The notes beneath the pieces were generated by a model that was not told the origin of the DNA, did not search any database, and saw nothing but the letters and a program-made list of their open reading frames with translations. A stretch of DNA of 6,622 bases. Origin: an uncultured beta proteobacterium. Lineage in GTDB: Bacteria > Pseudomonadota > Gammaproteobacteria > Burkholderiales > Rhodocyclaceae. The DNA lies in NCBI GenBank assembly GCA_903916205.1, contig CAIWVX010000010.1:1-6622 (forward strand). Reading direction: 5' to 3'. The translations under genes were made by a program, and so were the position numbers. This document shows, piece after piece, positions 1 to 6,612 of the stretch. Every line of letters starts with the position of its first letter. Positions within the stretch are counted from its first letter, which is position 1.

Positions 1-651
1 CGCTTGCTTGAGCCAACGACGGGTGCCGAAATCATGCGAGCCATGGTCGGTCAGCGTTTCTACTTTGCGCAAGATTTGGTTTCTCGCTCAAGCACCGATG
101 ATCGCAAATGGGATAAATCGGATTTTTTAGCCGCCTTCAGTGGTCAGGTTTTCCCTAAGGTGTATGTTGATTATGCCACCCAGTACAGTCTTGCGGAGCA
201 GTTGGTTAAGCGTTATTCGGTGGGGGTTCGTTACCTACCTGAACCCGGCAAGGTGCTTAATGCATCCTATCGCTATAATCAGGATCTAACGGCTCCGATC
301 GATCAGATTGACTTGTCCGGGCAGTGGCCGATTACCGGACGCTGGCATGGTGTCGGGCGATTCAATTATTCATTCAAGGAACTCCCGGCGGTTTACTCCA
401 CAGCCCTGCCGACGGGGCGAACGATCCAGTCAGTCGTCGGTCTGGAATATAACGGGGGGTGCTGGGTCGTGCGTGGGATTGTTCAGCGGCTGGCGCTGAC
501 CCAAGATACAGGAGCATCGCAAATGTTCATTCAGCTTGAACTTAATGATTTTTCGAGCATTGGTTCGAATCCAATCAGTGTTCTCAGGCGTAATATTCAA
601 GGCTACCGCCTGATCAATCAACCGTTAGAAAATTCTTTTCTTGGACAATAA
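1..651 (+). CDS. lptD: LPS-assembly protein LptD, C-terminal part (5'-truncated by window)
   Basis: LptD is the outer-membrane beta-barrel that, with the lipoprotein LptE, inserts lipopolysaccharide into the outer leaflet. Only the last 216 codons are present; the frame is open from base 1 and the start lies upstream of the window. The family is usually 700–800 residues, so this is roughly the last quarter, covering C-terminal barrel strands. The visible sequence has the alternating polar/aromatic pattern of barrel strands (GQRFYFAQD near the start, ASYRYNQD mid-way). It ends with the family's characteristic closing segment, GLEYNGGCWVVR followed by an F-I-Q-L-E-L strand and VLRRNIQGY. The only cysteine in the fragment is at 460–462, where E. 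coli LptD has an adjacent Cys-Cys pair (C724/C725). Identity also rests on synteny, since lptD directly precedes surA in many proteobacteria and LptD is a known SurA client. The stop lies 12 bases before surA. Identification is by recall of the family, not by a search. Confidence 0.93.
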   Translation, partial: RLLEPTTGAEIMRAMVGQRFYFAQDLVSRSSTDDRKWDKSDFLAAFSGQVFPKVYVDYATQYSLAEQLVKRYSVGVRYLPEPGKVLNASYRYNQDLTAPIDQIDLSGQWPITGRWHGVGRFNYSFKELPAVYSTALPTGRTIQSVVGLEYNGGCWVVRGIVQRLALTQDTGASQMFIQLELNDFSSIGSNPISVLRRNIQGYRLINQPLENSFLGQ

Positions 652-663
652 AAAGGAGCGCAA

Positions 664-1971
664 ATGGCTTTAATTTTTCGCACAATGATGCTGTTCTTTG
701 TTGTCGCTACGGCTTCAGCGCAGACGCCTCTGCGCCAACCGAAAGTACCGCTTCTGGCCGACCGCATTGTGGCCGTCGTTAATGATGAGGTAATTACCTA
801 TTTCGAGTTGCATGCGCGCCTTGATCAGGCGCTTTTGCAGTTGAAAAGACAAGGGACATCGTTACCGCCGCGTGAGGTACTAGAAAAACAGATGCTTGAA
901 CGTCTGATCATGGACAAGGTTCAGTTACAACACGCGCGAGACATCGGTCTGCGCATTGAGGATGGGGCGCTGGAGCAGGCGCTGCAGCGCATTGCCGCAA
1001 GCAACAAAATGTCGCTCAACCAGTTTCGTGAAGCACTGCAAAAAGATGGCATCAAATTTGTAAAATTTCGCGAAGAAATTCGTGAAGAAATGACGCTGGC
1101 TCGGGTCCGTGAGCGTGAGGTGGAAAACAAAATTGTCATTTCAGAGGGAGAAGTCGATAACTATCTGGCCGGCGATTCGGCGACGGGCGGAGCCGGAGAA
1201 GAATACGAACTAGCGCACATTCTGTTACGTGCGCCGGAATCAGCCAACCCGGAACAAATTCAGCGACTCAGAAATAAGGCCAATCAACTGTTAAATCGAC
1301 TGAAAAATGGCGAAGAATTTGCGCAGTTGGCCGCCGCCTATTCTGATGCTCCCGATGGCTTGCAAGGCGGCAATCTGGGGAGGCGTCCGCTGAATAGTTT
1401 ACCCACGATATTCTCCGATGCGGTGGTCTCTCTCAAGGCGGGCGAGGTGGCTCCGATATTGCGTAGTCCCAATGGATTTCATATCGTCAAGTTGGTATCA
1501 AAGAGCGGCGGCAAGGCGCTGCCTGCCGTTCAGCAGACACACGTCAGGCACATCTTGATCAGGGTGAACGAAGTGGTTTCCGAGACCGATGCCAAGCACA
1601 CGCTGGCTGGTTTGTCTGACCGGATCAAACATGGTGAACGCTTTGTCGAGTTGGCCCGACTCTTTTCACAAGATGGCGCGGCACCCAAAGGCGGGGATCT
1701 CGGCTGGATTTATCCCGGTGATACCGTGCCAGAGTTCGAGCGGGCGATGAATCAGCTTAACCCCGGCGAAGTGAGTGAACCCATTCGGTCGCCCTTTGGT
1801 TTCCACTTGATCGAAGTGATTGAGCGGCGGGTACAGAATGTCTCAGAAGACCGTAAGCGGGCTGCCGCACGTAATGTGTTGCGTGAACGCAAAATGGATG
1901 AAGCTTTTCAAGACTGGTTGCGACAGGCGAGAGACCGGGCCTATGTCGAATTACGTCTTGAGGAACGCTAA
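664..1971 (+). CDS. surA: Periplasmic chaperone / peptidyl-prolyl isomerase SurA
   Basis: SurA escorts unfolded outer-membrane proteins, LptD among them, across the periplasm to the BAM complex. The 435 residues compare with 428 in E. coli. The start is ATG 664, preceded by a strong AAGGAG at 653–658 with a 5-base gap. Residues 1–19 form a Sec signal peptide: R6, a hydrophobic core from about 8 to 17, and a likely cut after ATASA, leaving Q20. Residues about 30–165 are the SurA N-terminal chaperone domain, opening with DRIVAVVNDEVIT. Two parvulin (PpiC) domains follow at about 181–279 (LAHILLR to GFHIVKL) and 292–388 (VRHILIR, GGDLGWI, FGFHLIEV), then a C-terminal helix that completes the chaperone core. 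The second parvulin domain looks canonical. The first carries Arg at residue 240 where a Trp is usual (GGNLGRR), consistent with this domain being the inactive one in E. coli. The gene sits between lptD and pdxA with almost no gaps, so it is expected to be co-transcribed with them. Confidence 0.97.
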   Translation: MALIFRTMMLFFVVATASAQTPLRQPKVPLLADRIVAVVNDEVITYFELHARLDQALLQLKRQGTSLPPREVLEKQMLERLIMDKVQLQHARDIGLRIEDGALEQALQRIAASNKMSLNQFREALQKDGIKFVKFREEIREEMTLARVREREVENKIVISEGEVDNYLAGDSATGGAGEEYELAHILLRAPESANPEQIQRLRNKANQLLNRLKNGEEFAQLAAAYSDAPDGLQGGNLGRRPLNSLPTIFSDAVVSLKAGEVAPILRSPNGFHIVKLVSKSGGKALPAVQQTHVRHILIRVNEVVSETDAKHTLAGLSDRIKHGERFVELARLFSQDGAAPKGGDLGWIYPGDTVPEFERAMNQLNPGEVSEPIRSPFGFHLIEVIERRVQNVSEDRKRAAARNVLRERKMDEAFQDWLRQARDRAYVELRLEER

Positions 1972-1973
1972 AC

Positions 1974-2966
1974 ATGAAGGATTGGCCGCTCATCGCCATA
2001 ACATCGGGTGAGCCCGCCGGCATTGGCCCTGAACTCTGCCTACGCTTGATTGAACGAAGTCACACCTCGTTACCGGCGAGGCCGGTCATTTTCGCTGATC
2101 GTGAACTCATGGCGGAGCGGGCTAAACAACTCAATTACCGCGTCACCTTGCGCGCTTGGACGCCTGATTTAATACCGTTGCCGGGCGTACTCGATATTTT
2201 TCATGTGCCTTTGGCGGCAACTTCATTGGCTGGCCGTTTAAATCCGGCCAACTCGCCGTATGTCTTACAACTGCTTGATCGTGCGTTAGACGGTTGCCGC
2301 TCAGGAGCCTTTGCCGCGATGGTTACGGCCCCGGTTCATAAAGGCATTATCAACGATGCCGGAATGGCGTTCACCGGTCACACTGAATATCTGGCCGAAA
2401 AAACCGCGACGCCACACGTGGTGATGATGCTTGCGGGAGGCGGCTTACGTGTGGCATTAGCCACAACACATTTACCTTTAAAAGACGTTCCGGCGGCCAT
2501 AACGCAAGAATCTCTGGAACGTACGCTGCGCATTCTTCATGCCGAAATGAGCAAGAAATACGGCATTTCAACGCCGCGAATTCTCGTCGCCGGACTTAAT
2601 CCGCACGCGGGTGAAGGCGGCTATCTCGGGCATGAGGAAATCGAAGTCATTACGCCGGTTTTACAGCGTCTACGCGCCGAAGGCATGACGCTAATCGGCC
2701 CGCTACCGGCCGATACACTGTTCACGCCGCCGATGCTGGCACAAGGCGATTGCGTGCTGGCTATGTATCACGATCAGGGCCTAACGGCGCTTAAGTACGC
2801 TAGTTTCGGCACCGGCATCAACGTTACGCTGGGCTTGCCGATCATCCGCACCTCGGTTGATCATGGAACGGCGCTTGATCTGGCCGGAACCGGGCGCGCC
2901 GATCCAGGAAGTTTGCTGCAAGCGCTTGATCAGGCCATTGAAATGGTCGGGCGCGCTGCCTTGTGA
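1974..2966 (+). CDS. pdxA: 4-hydroxythreonine-4-phosphate dehydrogenase PdxA
   Basis: PdxA is a cytoplasmic NAD-dependent enzyme that oxidises 4-phosphohydroxy-L-threonine. The product decarboxylates to 3-amino-2-oxopropyl phosphate, which PdxJ condenses with deoxyxylulose 5-phosphate in the DXP-dependent pyridoxal phosphate pathway. The 330 residues match the 329 of E. coli. Family motifs are ITSGEPAGIGPE near residue 9, VTAPVHKGIINDAG from 117, FTGHTEYLAE from 133, and SVDHGTALDLAGTGRADPGS near the end. The three metal-binding histidines fall at H166 (ATTHLPLK), H211 (LNPHAGEGG) and H266 (MYHDQG), the same numbers as in E. coli, so the enzyme looks intact. The start is ATG 1974, only two bases after the surA stop. 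Its ribosome site AGGA (1961–1964) lies inside the last codons of surA, which implies translational coupling in one operon. No odd features were seen in the coding region. Confidence 0.97.
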   Translation: MKDWPLIAITSGEPAGIGPELCLRLIERSHTSLPARPVIFADRELMAERAKQLNYRVTLRAWTPDLIPLPGVLDIFHVPLAATSLAGRLNPANSPYVLQLLDRALDGCRSGAFAAMVTAPVHKGIINDAGMAFTGHTEYLAEKTATPHVVMMLAGGGLRVALATTHLPLKDVPAAITQESLERTLRILHAEMSKKYGISTPRILVAGLNPHAGEGGYLGHEEIEVITPVLQRLRAEGMTLIGPLPADTLFTPPMLAQGDCVLAMYHDQGLTALKYASFGTGINVTLGLPIIRTSVDHGTALDLAGTGRADPGSLLQALDQAIEMVGRAAL

Positions 2967-2985
2967 CCTTAATTCAAGGCACAAA

Positions 2986-3018
2986 ATGAGCTTAAACCAA
3001 GCCTCCCTTGATGACTAA
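2986..3018 (+). CDS. Possible 10-codon leader ORF overlapping the rsmA start
   Basis: In the 44-base gap after pdxA, an ATG at 2986 follows AAGG (2976–2979) at a 6-base distance, a better ribosome site than anything in front of rsmA. The frame reads [10 protein letters not shown] and stops at TAA 3016–3018, five bases beyond the rsmA ATG (3011–3013). The two frames differ by +1. A ribosome finishing this short frame would be placed right on the rsmA initiation codon, so translational coupling is plausible. No family is recognised, and the peptide itself may have no function. It could also be chance: a 10-codon frame is short, and only the Shine-Dalgarno placement and the stop/start overlap argue for it. 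Confidence 0.35.
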   Translation: MSLNQASLDD

Positions 3019-3781
3019 GCACATTGCACGAAAACGCTTCGGGCAAAACTTCCTGATTGATCAGCAAGTGATTGCCGATATCGTCAACGCCGTAGCCCCT
3101 GCGCGTGAAGCCTGTGTTGTCGAAATTGGCCCCGGTCTTGGAGCGCTCACCGATCCCTTGCTGAAACGCTTGGATCGTCTGCATGTCGTCGAAATTGACC
3201 GGGATATTGTCGCCCGCTTAAAACAACGTTATTCGCCGGATAAGCTCATCATTCACGAAGGCGATGCGCTAACTTTCGATTTTGCCGCGTTAGGGCAAAG
3301 CCATCTGCACATTGTTGGCAATCTGCCCTATAACATTTCAACGCCATTGCTTTTTCACTTGACCCGCTTTGCCAGCCAGGTGCGCGACATGCATTTTATG
3401 CTGCAAAAAGAAGTGGTTGAGCGCATGGTCGCAGAACCCGGCACCTCCGACTTTGGCCGATTGTCGGTGATGTTGCAGTATCGTTATGTCATGGATTGGT
3501 TGTTGGATGTCCCGCCGGAATCCTTTGAACCCGCACCCAAAGTTAATTCAGCCGTGGTGCGTCTTATCCCGAGGCCCGCCGAAGAACTCACCGCAAAAAA
3601 CGAGGAAAAATTCGCATCATTGGTTTCAGCGGCCTTTTCCCAGCGACGCAAAATGCTACGCAACAACCTCAAGGGAATTCTTGAGGATTCGCTGTTCGAT
3701 CAACTCGAAATAGCCCGAACTGCACGGGCCGAAGAATTATCGGTCAGCGATTACCTACGTATCGCCAACGCGCTGGGGTAA
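3011..3781 (+). CDS. rsmA: 16S rRNA (adenine1518-N6/adenine1519-N6)-dimethyltransferase RsmA (KsgA)
   Basis: RsmA uses S-adenosylmethionine to dimethylate two adjacent adenosines in the helix 45 loop of 16S rRNA during late 30S assembly; loss of the enzyme gives kasugamycin resistance. The protein has 256 residues, slightly shorter than E. coli KsgA (273). Visible motifs, counting from ATG 3011, are the N-terminal [10 protein letters not shown] (8–17), SAM-binding motif [12 protein letters not shown] (37–47), the acidic VVEID (59–63), catalytic motif IV NLPYNIS (104–110), [11 protein letters not shown] (172–182) and the C-terminal [10 protein letters not shown] (211–220). ATG 3011 is preferred over the in-frame TTG 3008 because the family starts just before [12 protein letters not shown]. 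No good Shine-Dalgarno sequence precedes it; the stretch just upstream is AAGCCTCCCTTG. That makes coupling to the short frame ending at 3018 attractive. It lies 44 bases after pdxA in the usual pdxA–rsmA order. The apaG that follows in E. coli is absent. Confidence 0.97.
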   Translation: MTKHIARKRFGQNFLIDQQVIADIVNAVAPAREACVVEIGPGLGALTDPLLKRLDRLHVVEIDRDIVARLKQRYSPDKLIIHEGDALTFDFAALGQSHLHIVGNLPYNISTPLLFHLTRFASQVRDMHFMLQKEVVERMVAEPGTSDFGRLSVMLQYRYVMDWLLDVPPESFEPAPKVNSAVVRLIPRPAEELTAKNEEKFASLVSAAFSQRRKMLRNNLKGILEDSLFDQLEIARTARAEELSVSDYLRIANALG

Positions 3782-3878
3782 TCCACTGAAAATCACTTGA
3801 TGCAGCGATGTGGCGTGTTTTTCCATCTGTCGGCTTGAACGATTTTGCAGCAATCCATGATCGAGAACACCCGTTGGT

Positions 3879-3887
3879 TGCTATAGT
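3879..3887 (+). promoter_or_regulatory. Candidate extended -10 promoter for tex
   Basis: The 134 bases between rsmA and tex contain TGCTATAGT, a TGn extended -10 with a good TATAGT hexamer (3882–3887). No convincing -35 lies 16–18 bases upstream, which extended -10 promoters can tolerate. Transcription would begin near 3893–3895, leaving a leader of about 20 bases before ATG 3916. It would also exclude the upstream in-frame ATG 3808 from the message. This is a motif match only. The rest of this spacer shows no clear terminator hairpin for the upstream operon. Confidence 0.3.
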
Positions 3888-3915
3888 TCGGCCTTTTCCA
3901 AAAACCAAATATTCC

Positions 3916-6231
3916 ATGACAACTTCTGTTGCGCAACGCATCACGCTAAAAATTGCCGAAGAAATCGGCTGTCGTAAAGAACAGGTTATTGCTACGGTCG
4001 CGCTGCTCGACGAAGGGGCAAGCGTGCCTTTTATCGCCCGCTACCGCAAGGAAGTCACCGGCGGGCTGGACGACATTCAGTTGCGTCTTTTAGATGAACG
4101 CATAACTTACCTGCGCGAGCTTGAGGAGCGCCGTGCGGCGATCTTGGCGTCGATTGACGAGCAGGGCAAGCTGACGCCCGAGTTGGCTGAACAAATTCAT
4201 AACGCCGATACCAAACAAAGTCTCGAAGACCTTTACCTGCCGTACAAGCCCAAGCGCCGCACCAAGGCGCAGATGGCCCGTGAAGCGGGGTTGGCCCCGT
4301 TGGCTGAAGCGCTGCTGGCAGATCCTGGCCTGAAACCCGAAACTGAAGCTGAGCGTTTCATTAACGCCGAGGCCGGCTTTGCCGACATCAAAGCGGTGCT
4401 GGATGGCGCACGCCAGATTTTGATGGAACAGTTTTCCGAGGACGCCATTTTGCTCGGCAATCTGCGCGCCTATTTGGAAGAGCACGGCGTGGTCAAAGCA
4501 ACAGGCGTTGAAGGCAAGGAAGCCGAAGGGGCCAAGTTCCGTGACTACTTTGATTACTCCGAAACGATTCGTACCATTCCCTCGCACCGGGCGCTGGCGC
4601 TGCTGCGCGGACGTAACGAAGGGGCGCTGCAGATTGCCCTGTTGCTTGACACTGAACTGGATGAGGCTAACAAGCCGCTCGGCCACAACCCCTGCGAAGC
4701 GCGTATCGCTAAGCGTTTCGAGATCAAGGCGCTAGATCGCCCGGCGGACAAATGGCTGGCCGACACGGTGCGCTGGACTTGGCGTATCAAGATTTTCCTG
4801 CACCTTGAACTCGATTTAATGAACGCCCTACGCGAACGCGCCGAAGAAGAAGCGATTCGCGTTTTTGGCTGCAATCTGAAAGACCTCCTGCTCGCGGCCC
4901 CGGCAGGCCAGCGGGCCACGATGGGCCTCGATCCCGGGATTCGTACCGGTTGCAAAGTGGCCGTGGTCGACTCTACCGGCAAATTGCTTGATGCCACTAC
5001 GATCTACCCGCACGAGCCGCGTCGTGACTGGGATGGCTCGCTGCATACCCTCGCGCTGCTGGCGAAGAAGCACAACGTTAACCTAATCAGCATTGGTAAC
5101 GGCACCGCCTCGCGTGAGACGGATAAGCTGGCGGCTGATCTGATCAAGCAGGTTCCCGATTTGAATATGACCAAGATTGTCGTCTCCGAAGCCGGGGCCT
5201 CGGTTTACTCAGCCTCCGAGTACGCCTCGCGCGAATTCCCTGAACTCGACGTCAGTCTGCGTGGTGCGGTTTCGATTGCTCGCCGTCTCCAAGACCCGCT
5301 GGCCGAACTGGTCAAAATCGATCCTAAATCCATCGGTGTGGGTCAATACCAGCACGACGTTAGTCAGAGCAAATTGGCACGGGCGCTTGACGGTATTGTC
5401 GAAGACTGCGTGAATGCCGTCGGCGTTGATGTGAATACCGCCTCGACGCCGCTGCTGACGCGTGTTTCCGGCCTCAACAGCACGTTGGCCGCCAACATCG
5501 TCGCTTATCGCGATAAGCATGGCGCTTTCCGCAACCGCAAAGCCCTGCTGGACGTACCACGGATGGGCGAAAAAACCTTTGAACAGGCCGCCGGTTTCCT
5601 GCGCGTCAATGGCAGCGATAACCCGCTTGATGCCTCGTCGGTGCATCCTGAAGCTTACCCACTGGTCGAACGCATTCTGGCTGACATCAAAAAAGGCCTG
5701 CGCGAGGTCATCGGCGATTCGCGACTGGTGAGATCACTGCAAGCGACGAAATACATCGACGATAAATTCGGCCTGCCGACAGTCCAAGATATTCTCAAGG
5801 AACTGGAAAAACCGGGTCGCGATCCGCGCCCCGAATTCAAGACCGCCGTCTTCAAGGACGGCATCGAAGAGGTCAAGGATTTACAACCGGGGATGATTCT
5901 TGAAGGCGTAGTCACCAACGTCGCTAATTTTGGAGCCTTCGTCGACATCGGCGTGCATCAGGACGGTTTGGTGCATATTTCGGTGCTCTCCAACAAGTTC
6001 GTCAAAGACCCGCGCGAAGTCGTCAAGGCGGGTGACGTGGTCAAAGTTCAAGTGGTGGAAATCGACGTGCCACGCAAGCGCATTGCGCTCACCATGCGCC
6101 TCACCGACGGCACGCCCATTGCGCCAAAAATCGGCGGTGCGCCCATGTCAGCCAAAGCCAAACAGCAACAAACGCGGCAACTTGACCCAGCCGGGGCGAT
6201 GGCCAGCGCCTTTGCCAAACTCAAGCACTGA
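3916..6231 (+). CDS. tex: RNA-binding transcription accessory protein Tex (YhgF family)
   Basis: Tex is a cytoplasmic nucleic-acid-binding protein related to eukaryotic Spt6. It was first described as needed for toxin gene expression in Bordetella, and its exact mechanism is unsettled. From ATG 3916 it has 771 residues, close to the 773 of E. coli YhgF. The order is as expected: a helical N-terminal region with [17 protein letters not shown] (37–53) and [15 protein letters not shown] (103–117); a YqgF/RNase H-like domain from about 333 ([10 protein letters not shown]) through IGNGTASRE (393–401) and [12 protein letters not shown] (424–435); the nearly invariant [20 protein letters not shown] (457–476); helix-hairpin-helix segments at about 500–565; and an S1 RNA-binding domain at about 657–728 ([19 protein letters not shown]). 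A basic, glutamine-rich tail follows. The frame is open to ATG 3808, but those 36 extra codons do not resemble the family, whose N-terminus aligns with 3916. There is no clear Shine-Dalgarno before 3916. It is probably its own transcription unit. Confidence 0.96.
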   Translation: MTTSVAQRITLKIAEEIGCRKEQVIATVALLDEGASVPFIARYRKEVTGGLDDIQLRLLDERITYLRELEERRAAILASIDEQGKLTPELAEQIHNADTKQSLEDLYLPYKPKRRTKAQMAREAGLAPLAEALLADPGLKPETEAERFINAEAGFADIKAVLDGARQILMEQFSEDAILLGNLRAYLEEHGVVKATGVEGKEAEGAKFRDYFDYSETIRTIPSHRALALLRGRNEGALQIALLLDTELDEANKPLGHNPCEARIAKRFEIKALDRPADKWLADTVRWTWRIKIFLHLELDLMNALRERAEEEAIRVFGCNLKDLLLAAPAGQRATMGLDPGIRTGCKVAVVDSTGKLLDATTIYPHEPRRDWDGSLHTLALLAKKHNVNLISIGNGTASRETDKLAADLIKQVPDLNMTKIVVSEAGASVYSASEYASREFPELDVSLRGAVSIARRLQDPLAELVKIDPKSIGVGQYQHDVSQSKLARALDGIVEDCVNAVGVDVNTASTPLLTRVSGLNSTLAANIVAYRDKHGAFRNRKALLDVPRMGEKTFEQAAGFLRVNGSDNPLDASSVHPEAYPLVERILADIKKGLREVIGDSRLVRSLQATKYIDDKFGLPTVQDILKELEKPGRDPRPEFKTAVFKDGIEEVKDLQPGMILEGVVTNVANFGAFVDIGVHQDGLVHISVLSNKFVKDPREVVKAGDVVKVQVVEIDVPRKRIALTMRLTDGTPIAPKIGGAPMSAKAKQQQTRQLDPAGAMASAFAKLKH

Positions 6232-6242
6232 ATCGCCACTTT

Positions 6243-6277
6243 TTGGGTCGCGGCAAGCCGCGAGGAATCATACCCAA
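6243..6277. repeat. REP-like GC hairpin just after tex
   Basis: An inner perfect stem CGCGGC/GCCGCG (6249–6254 with 6257–6262; functionally CGCGG/CCGCG around a CAAG loop) sits inside an outer 6-bp stem TTGGGT/ACCCAA (6243–6248 with 6272–6277), with nine unpaired bases on the 3' side. On the − strand it reads as GGGTATGATTCC followed by the CGCGGCTTGCCGCG palindrome. That form, a GC palindrome with an asymmetric ATGATTCC arm, resembles repetitive extragenic palindromes mobilised by REP-type (RAYT) transposases. It lies 11 bases past the tex stop and lacks a T-run, so it is more likely a repeat or an mRNA 3'-end stabiliser than a classic terminator. Assignment to a REP family is from memory. 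Confidence 0.45.
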
Positions 6278-6294
6278 GAGATTGAATAAGCCCG

Positions 6295-6336
6295 AAGCCT
6301 GTAGCAGAAGCTCTTAACGCGGCGTTCCGCAGGCTT
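6295..6336. repeat. 7-bp inverted repeat with inner GCGG/CCGC stem
   Basis: AAGCCTG (6295–6301) is perfectly complementary to CAGGCTT (6330–6336). Between them lies a smaller hairpin GCGG–CGTT–CCGC (6319–6330) whose last base overlaps the outer arm, so the two cannot both form in full. There is no T-run downstream. It may belong with the REP-like hairpin as a paired palindrome, or it may be chance. Confidence 0.35.
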
Positions 6337-6346
6337 ATGCTCAAAC

Positions 6347-6391
6347 GTCCAATACTCAGACTACCGTTATTTTTGGACTACCTGAGTAGTT
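6347..6391. repeat. Overlapping, mutually exclusive inverted repeats
   Basis: Three stems compete here. GTCCAA (6347–6352) pairs with TTGGAC (6373–6378). TACTCAG (6353–6359) pairs with CTGAGTA (6382–6388). ACTAC (6377–6381) pairs with GTAGT (6386–6390) around a CTGA loop. The first two interleave, and the third excludes both. The word GACTACC also occurs twice in direct orientation (6359–6365 and 6376–6382). Short stems in AT-rich DNA can arise by chance, but the density is notable. No function is assigned. Confidence 0.35.
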
Positions 6392-6469
6392 ACATTGAAC
6401 CTATTTTCCGCACCAAAAATGTAAAAAAATATTGTCCGGCAGGCTGGGAGAACTTCAATCGCGGAATTT

Positions 6470-6544
6470 GGGTAAAAAAACACTGGGTAAAAAAGCACTG
6501 GGTAAAAAAGCACTGGGTAAAAAAGCACTGGGTAAAAAAGCACT
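6470..6544. repeat. 15-bp tandem repeat, five units
   Basis: The unit GGGTAAAAAAGCACT is repeated five times without spacers at 6470–6484, 6485–6499, 6500–6514, 6515–6529 and 6530–6544. Units 2–5 are identical. Unit 1 differs by one transition at its eleventh base (A for G, extending the A-run to seven). Near identity means recent expansion, so copy number probably varies between strains. Each unit carries an A6 tract; the 15-bp spacing is not a whole number of helical turns, so strong in-phase DNA bending is not expected. The unit has no internal palindrome. One + frame reads GKKAL repeatedly, but no credible start precedes it. Confidence 0.95.
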
Positions 6545-6561
6545 GTCACGGGTTTTTAGAT

Positions 6562-6612
6562 TTGTCCGGTTCTGTAGCACATGAATTGTCCGCTTTTTTT
6601 GTTGTGAGCGGA
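6562..6612. mobile_element. Possible insertion-sequence end (repeated TTGTCCG words)
   Basis: TTGTCCG occurs at 6562–6568 and again 24 bases on at 6586–6592, with an earlier copy at 6432–6438 (two extended to TTGTCCGG). The last copy runs into an inverted pair TCCGCT/AGCGGA (6589–6594 with 6607–6612). Repeated short words beginning with TG near one edge are typical of the multiply repeated ends of IS21-type elements, whose transposase genes would then lie beyond base 6622. No transposase, complete terminal inverted repeat or target duplication is visible, so this is a weak assignment. Confidence 0.25.

Noticed and set aside
3808..3915. N-terminal extension of tex from ATG 3808 (36 extra codons)
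   Set aside because: The extra residues do not resemble the Tex family. Starting at 3916 gives 771 residues and aligns the ARYRKE motif with E. coli. A possible promoter at 3879–3887 lies inside the extension.
4090..4686. Long minus-strand ORF (198 codons) inside tex
   Set aside because: It is a shadow of the strongly conserved tex reading frame, with no ribosome site or recognisable domain.
6423..6447. Minus-strand intrinsic terminator (GC stem followed by a T7 run)
   Set aside because: The stem CCGGC/GCTGG needs a G·T pair and leaves too small a loop, and no minus-strand gene is present to be terminated.
6367..6549. Minus-strand ORF of 60 codons with VLFYP repeats
   Set aside because: It is created by the 15-bp tandem repeat, whose length is a multiple of three. 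It has a GTG start with no ribosome site and low-complexity content, and I recognise no family.
6432..6584. Plus-strand frame with GKKAL repeats (TTG start, 50 codons)
   Set aside because: It has no ATG or GTG start, no Shine-Dalgarno before the TTG, and consists mainly of the tandem repeat. It is more likely non-coding.
6602..6612. TTGTGAGCGGA, identical to 11 bases of the E. coli lac operator
   Set aside because: Only one half of the operator is matched. The other half is not symmetric, and no lac-type gene is nearby, so this is probably chance.
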